Below are positions 63,929 through 64,000 of a DNA stretch of 64,000 bases, in pieces. Made by a program: the position numbers and the translations under genes. Source of the DNA: Chrysomallon squamiferum (taxonomy: Eukaryota; Mollusca; Gastropoda; Neomphalida; Peltospiridae); NCBI GenBank assembly GCA_012295275.1, contig CM022670.1, positions 35,699,801-35,763,800 of the forward strand, in the 5' to 3' direction. The stretch's first letter is position 1. Every line of letters starts with the position of its first letter. The notes under the pieces are model-generated. The model had not been told where the DNA came from. It searched no databases and saw nothing but the letters and a program-made list of their open reading frames with translations.

Positions 63929-64000
63929 TATTTTATTATTACCATTTTTATTATTTTTATTATTATTTTATCATCATCATTTTATTACTAATATTATTAT

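Overview
The window is AT-rich animal nuclear DNA. It has short coding exons with GT-AG introns and very many microsatellites: long (GA)n/(TC)n, (ATT)n, (AAAT)n and (CA)n tracts. No prokaryotic operon, rRNA, CRISPR array or intact transposase is visible. The style (low GC, heavy microsatellite load, compact genes) suggests a lophotrochozoan, most likely a mollusc. That placement is an inference; a non-vertebrate deuterostome cannot be excluded from sequence alone.

Five protein-coding genes were assembled exon by exon from splice signals, phase matching and recalled family sequences. (1) 459-2433, minus: 5' part of NEK8, a ciliary NIMA-family kinase; the rest lies left of the window. (2) 3162-10875, plus: complete DBT, the E2 transacylase of the mitochondrial branched-chain 2-oxoacid dehydrogenase complex, divergent from NEK8 across about 730 bp. 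(3) 16463-17911, plus: a four-exon gene for an unrecognised 190-aa membrane protein. (4) 22556-34884, minus: a complete six-exon EGF-CFC gene (Cripto/Cryptic/one-eyed-pinhead family, Nodal co-receptors), 180 aa with signal peptide, EGF, CFC and a GPI-type tail. (5) 44216-63589, plus: 27 exons (about 2,539 codons) of CPLANE1 (C5orf42/JBTS17), a ciliogenesis and planar-polarity effector whose 3' end lies right of the window.

The stretches between genes (10876-16462, 17912-22555, 34885-44215) hold microsatellites, minisatellites, a pogo-like MITE and diverged local duplications, with no convincing additional gene. NEK8, the EGF-CFC gene and CPLANE1 all act in ciliary or Nodal pathways linked in vertebrates to left-right patterning or ciliopathy. 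Their co-occurrence in 64 kb may be chance but is worth a synteny check.

Most notable observations: the EGF-CFC gene keeps the His-x-x-Trp receptor motif of the CFC domain but lacks the O-fucosylation Thr in its EGF domain. NEK8 has Asn in place of the catalytic-loop Lys (HRDLN instead of HRDLK). CPLANE1 carries a nearly perfect in-frame 57-bp coding minisatellite and, in another intron, a tandem duplication that copies a splice acceptor with the first bases of its exon.
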